Of a stretch of 6,173 nt of DNA, positions 6,038 through 6,173 are shown piece after piece (positions within the stretch are counted from its first letter, which is position 1; every line of letters starts with the position of its first letter). Both the position numbers and the translations under genes were made by a program. This DNA comes from Rubrobacter sp. GTDB lineage: Bacteria; Actinomycetota; Rubrobacteria; Rubrobacterales; Rubrobacteraceae. The notes beneath the pieces are model-generated. The model made no database searches, was not told the origin of the DNA, and worked only from the letters and a program-made list of their open reading frames with translations. The stretch lies in assembly GCA_019247245.1 (NCBI GenBank), contig JAFAPF010000284.1:1-6173 (forward strand), read 5' to 3'.

Positions 6038-6052
6038 TAGAGTAACGATAGG

Positions 6053-6173
6053 TTAGGGCTGATTCCCCGCTTCATAGACCTGCCGCAGCCACCGGATATA
6101 GGTACGTTGCATCTGTGCCCAGGCCTCTACTCCCTGGCCCATCGCCTCGCCGGGTGGTCCCCATAACCCCCAA
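6053..6173 (-). CDS. Possible C-terminal end of an unidentified protein, cut by the right edge
   Basis: The minus-strand frame is open from the window edge to a TAA at 6053-6055, giving 39 residues. The translation is Trp- and Gln-rich with a likely amphipathic helix (QMQRTYIRWLRQVYEAGNQ). That composition looks like a real protein tail, but 39 codons can be open by chance and I assign no family. The 5' part lies outside the window. Confidence 0.35.
   Translation of the reverse strand, partial: WGLWGPPGEAMGQGVEAWAQMQRTYIRWLRQVYEAGNQP

Larger units (their letters stand above)
5829..6052. other. Region without a confident gene downstream of the hydrolase
   Basis: No ORF with a convincing start, ribosome binding site and protein-like composition was found on either strand. 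A minus-strand frame is open from 6071 to a TAA at 5874-5876 (65 codons, no usable start near its 5' end). Its translation, including VWGLVYATLPLLPLRMLLRL, looks faintly protein-like, so it may be a gene remnant, but chance is not excluded. The stretch also holds a hairpin and a tandem repeat, listed separately. Confidence 0.4.

Overview
The window reads as a chromosomal stretch of a GC-rich bacterium, most likely an actinobacterium. This is inferred from three things: a DEDDh exonuclease fused to a UvrC-like GIY-YIG module (an arrangement known from actinobacteria), an MtrA/RegX/PhoP-like response regulator, and a consensus promoter placed so close to its start codon that the transcript should be leaderless. 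No rRNA, tRNA, CRISPR array or complete mobile element is visible, and genus cannot be fixed from the sequence.

Layout. From about 4969 down to 1, four genes read on the minus strand: a moeA-type molybdopterin molybdenumtransferase (3740-4969), a 169-bp intergenic gap bounded by heptameric repeats, an unrecognised multi-helix-hairpin-helix (HhH) protein (2521-3570), the exonuclease/GIY-YIG/UVR protein (711-2531), and an OmpR-family response regulator (2-661) that runs off the left edge. One gene reads on the plus strand, divergent from moeA: an RNase Z-like metallo-beta-lactamase-fold hydrolase (5085-5828). The last 345 bp hold no confident complete gene, but contain a strong hairpin, a perfect 11-bp tandem repeat and a probable 3' end of a minus-strand gene cut by the right edge.

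How the genes work together. The HhH gene and the exonuclease/UvrC-like gene overlap by 11 bp and appear to share one promoter, so they are very probably translationally coupled. The second protein has UvrC's GIY-YIG nuclease, four-cysteine cluster and UVR motif. It lacks UvrC's C-terminal RNase H-like nuclease and HhH DNA-binding domain. The partner carries what looks like a RuvA-domain-II-like double HhH plus a second HhH pair. The most interesting reading is a two-component DNA-processing unit in which DNA-binding modules are supplied in trans to an exo/endonuclease. This is inference. The response regulator probably has its own extended -10 promoter overlapping the stop codon of the nuclease gene. 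moeA (molybdenum cofactor) and the hydrolase look functionally unrelated to the repair pair.
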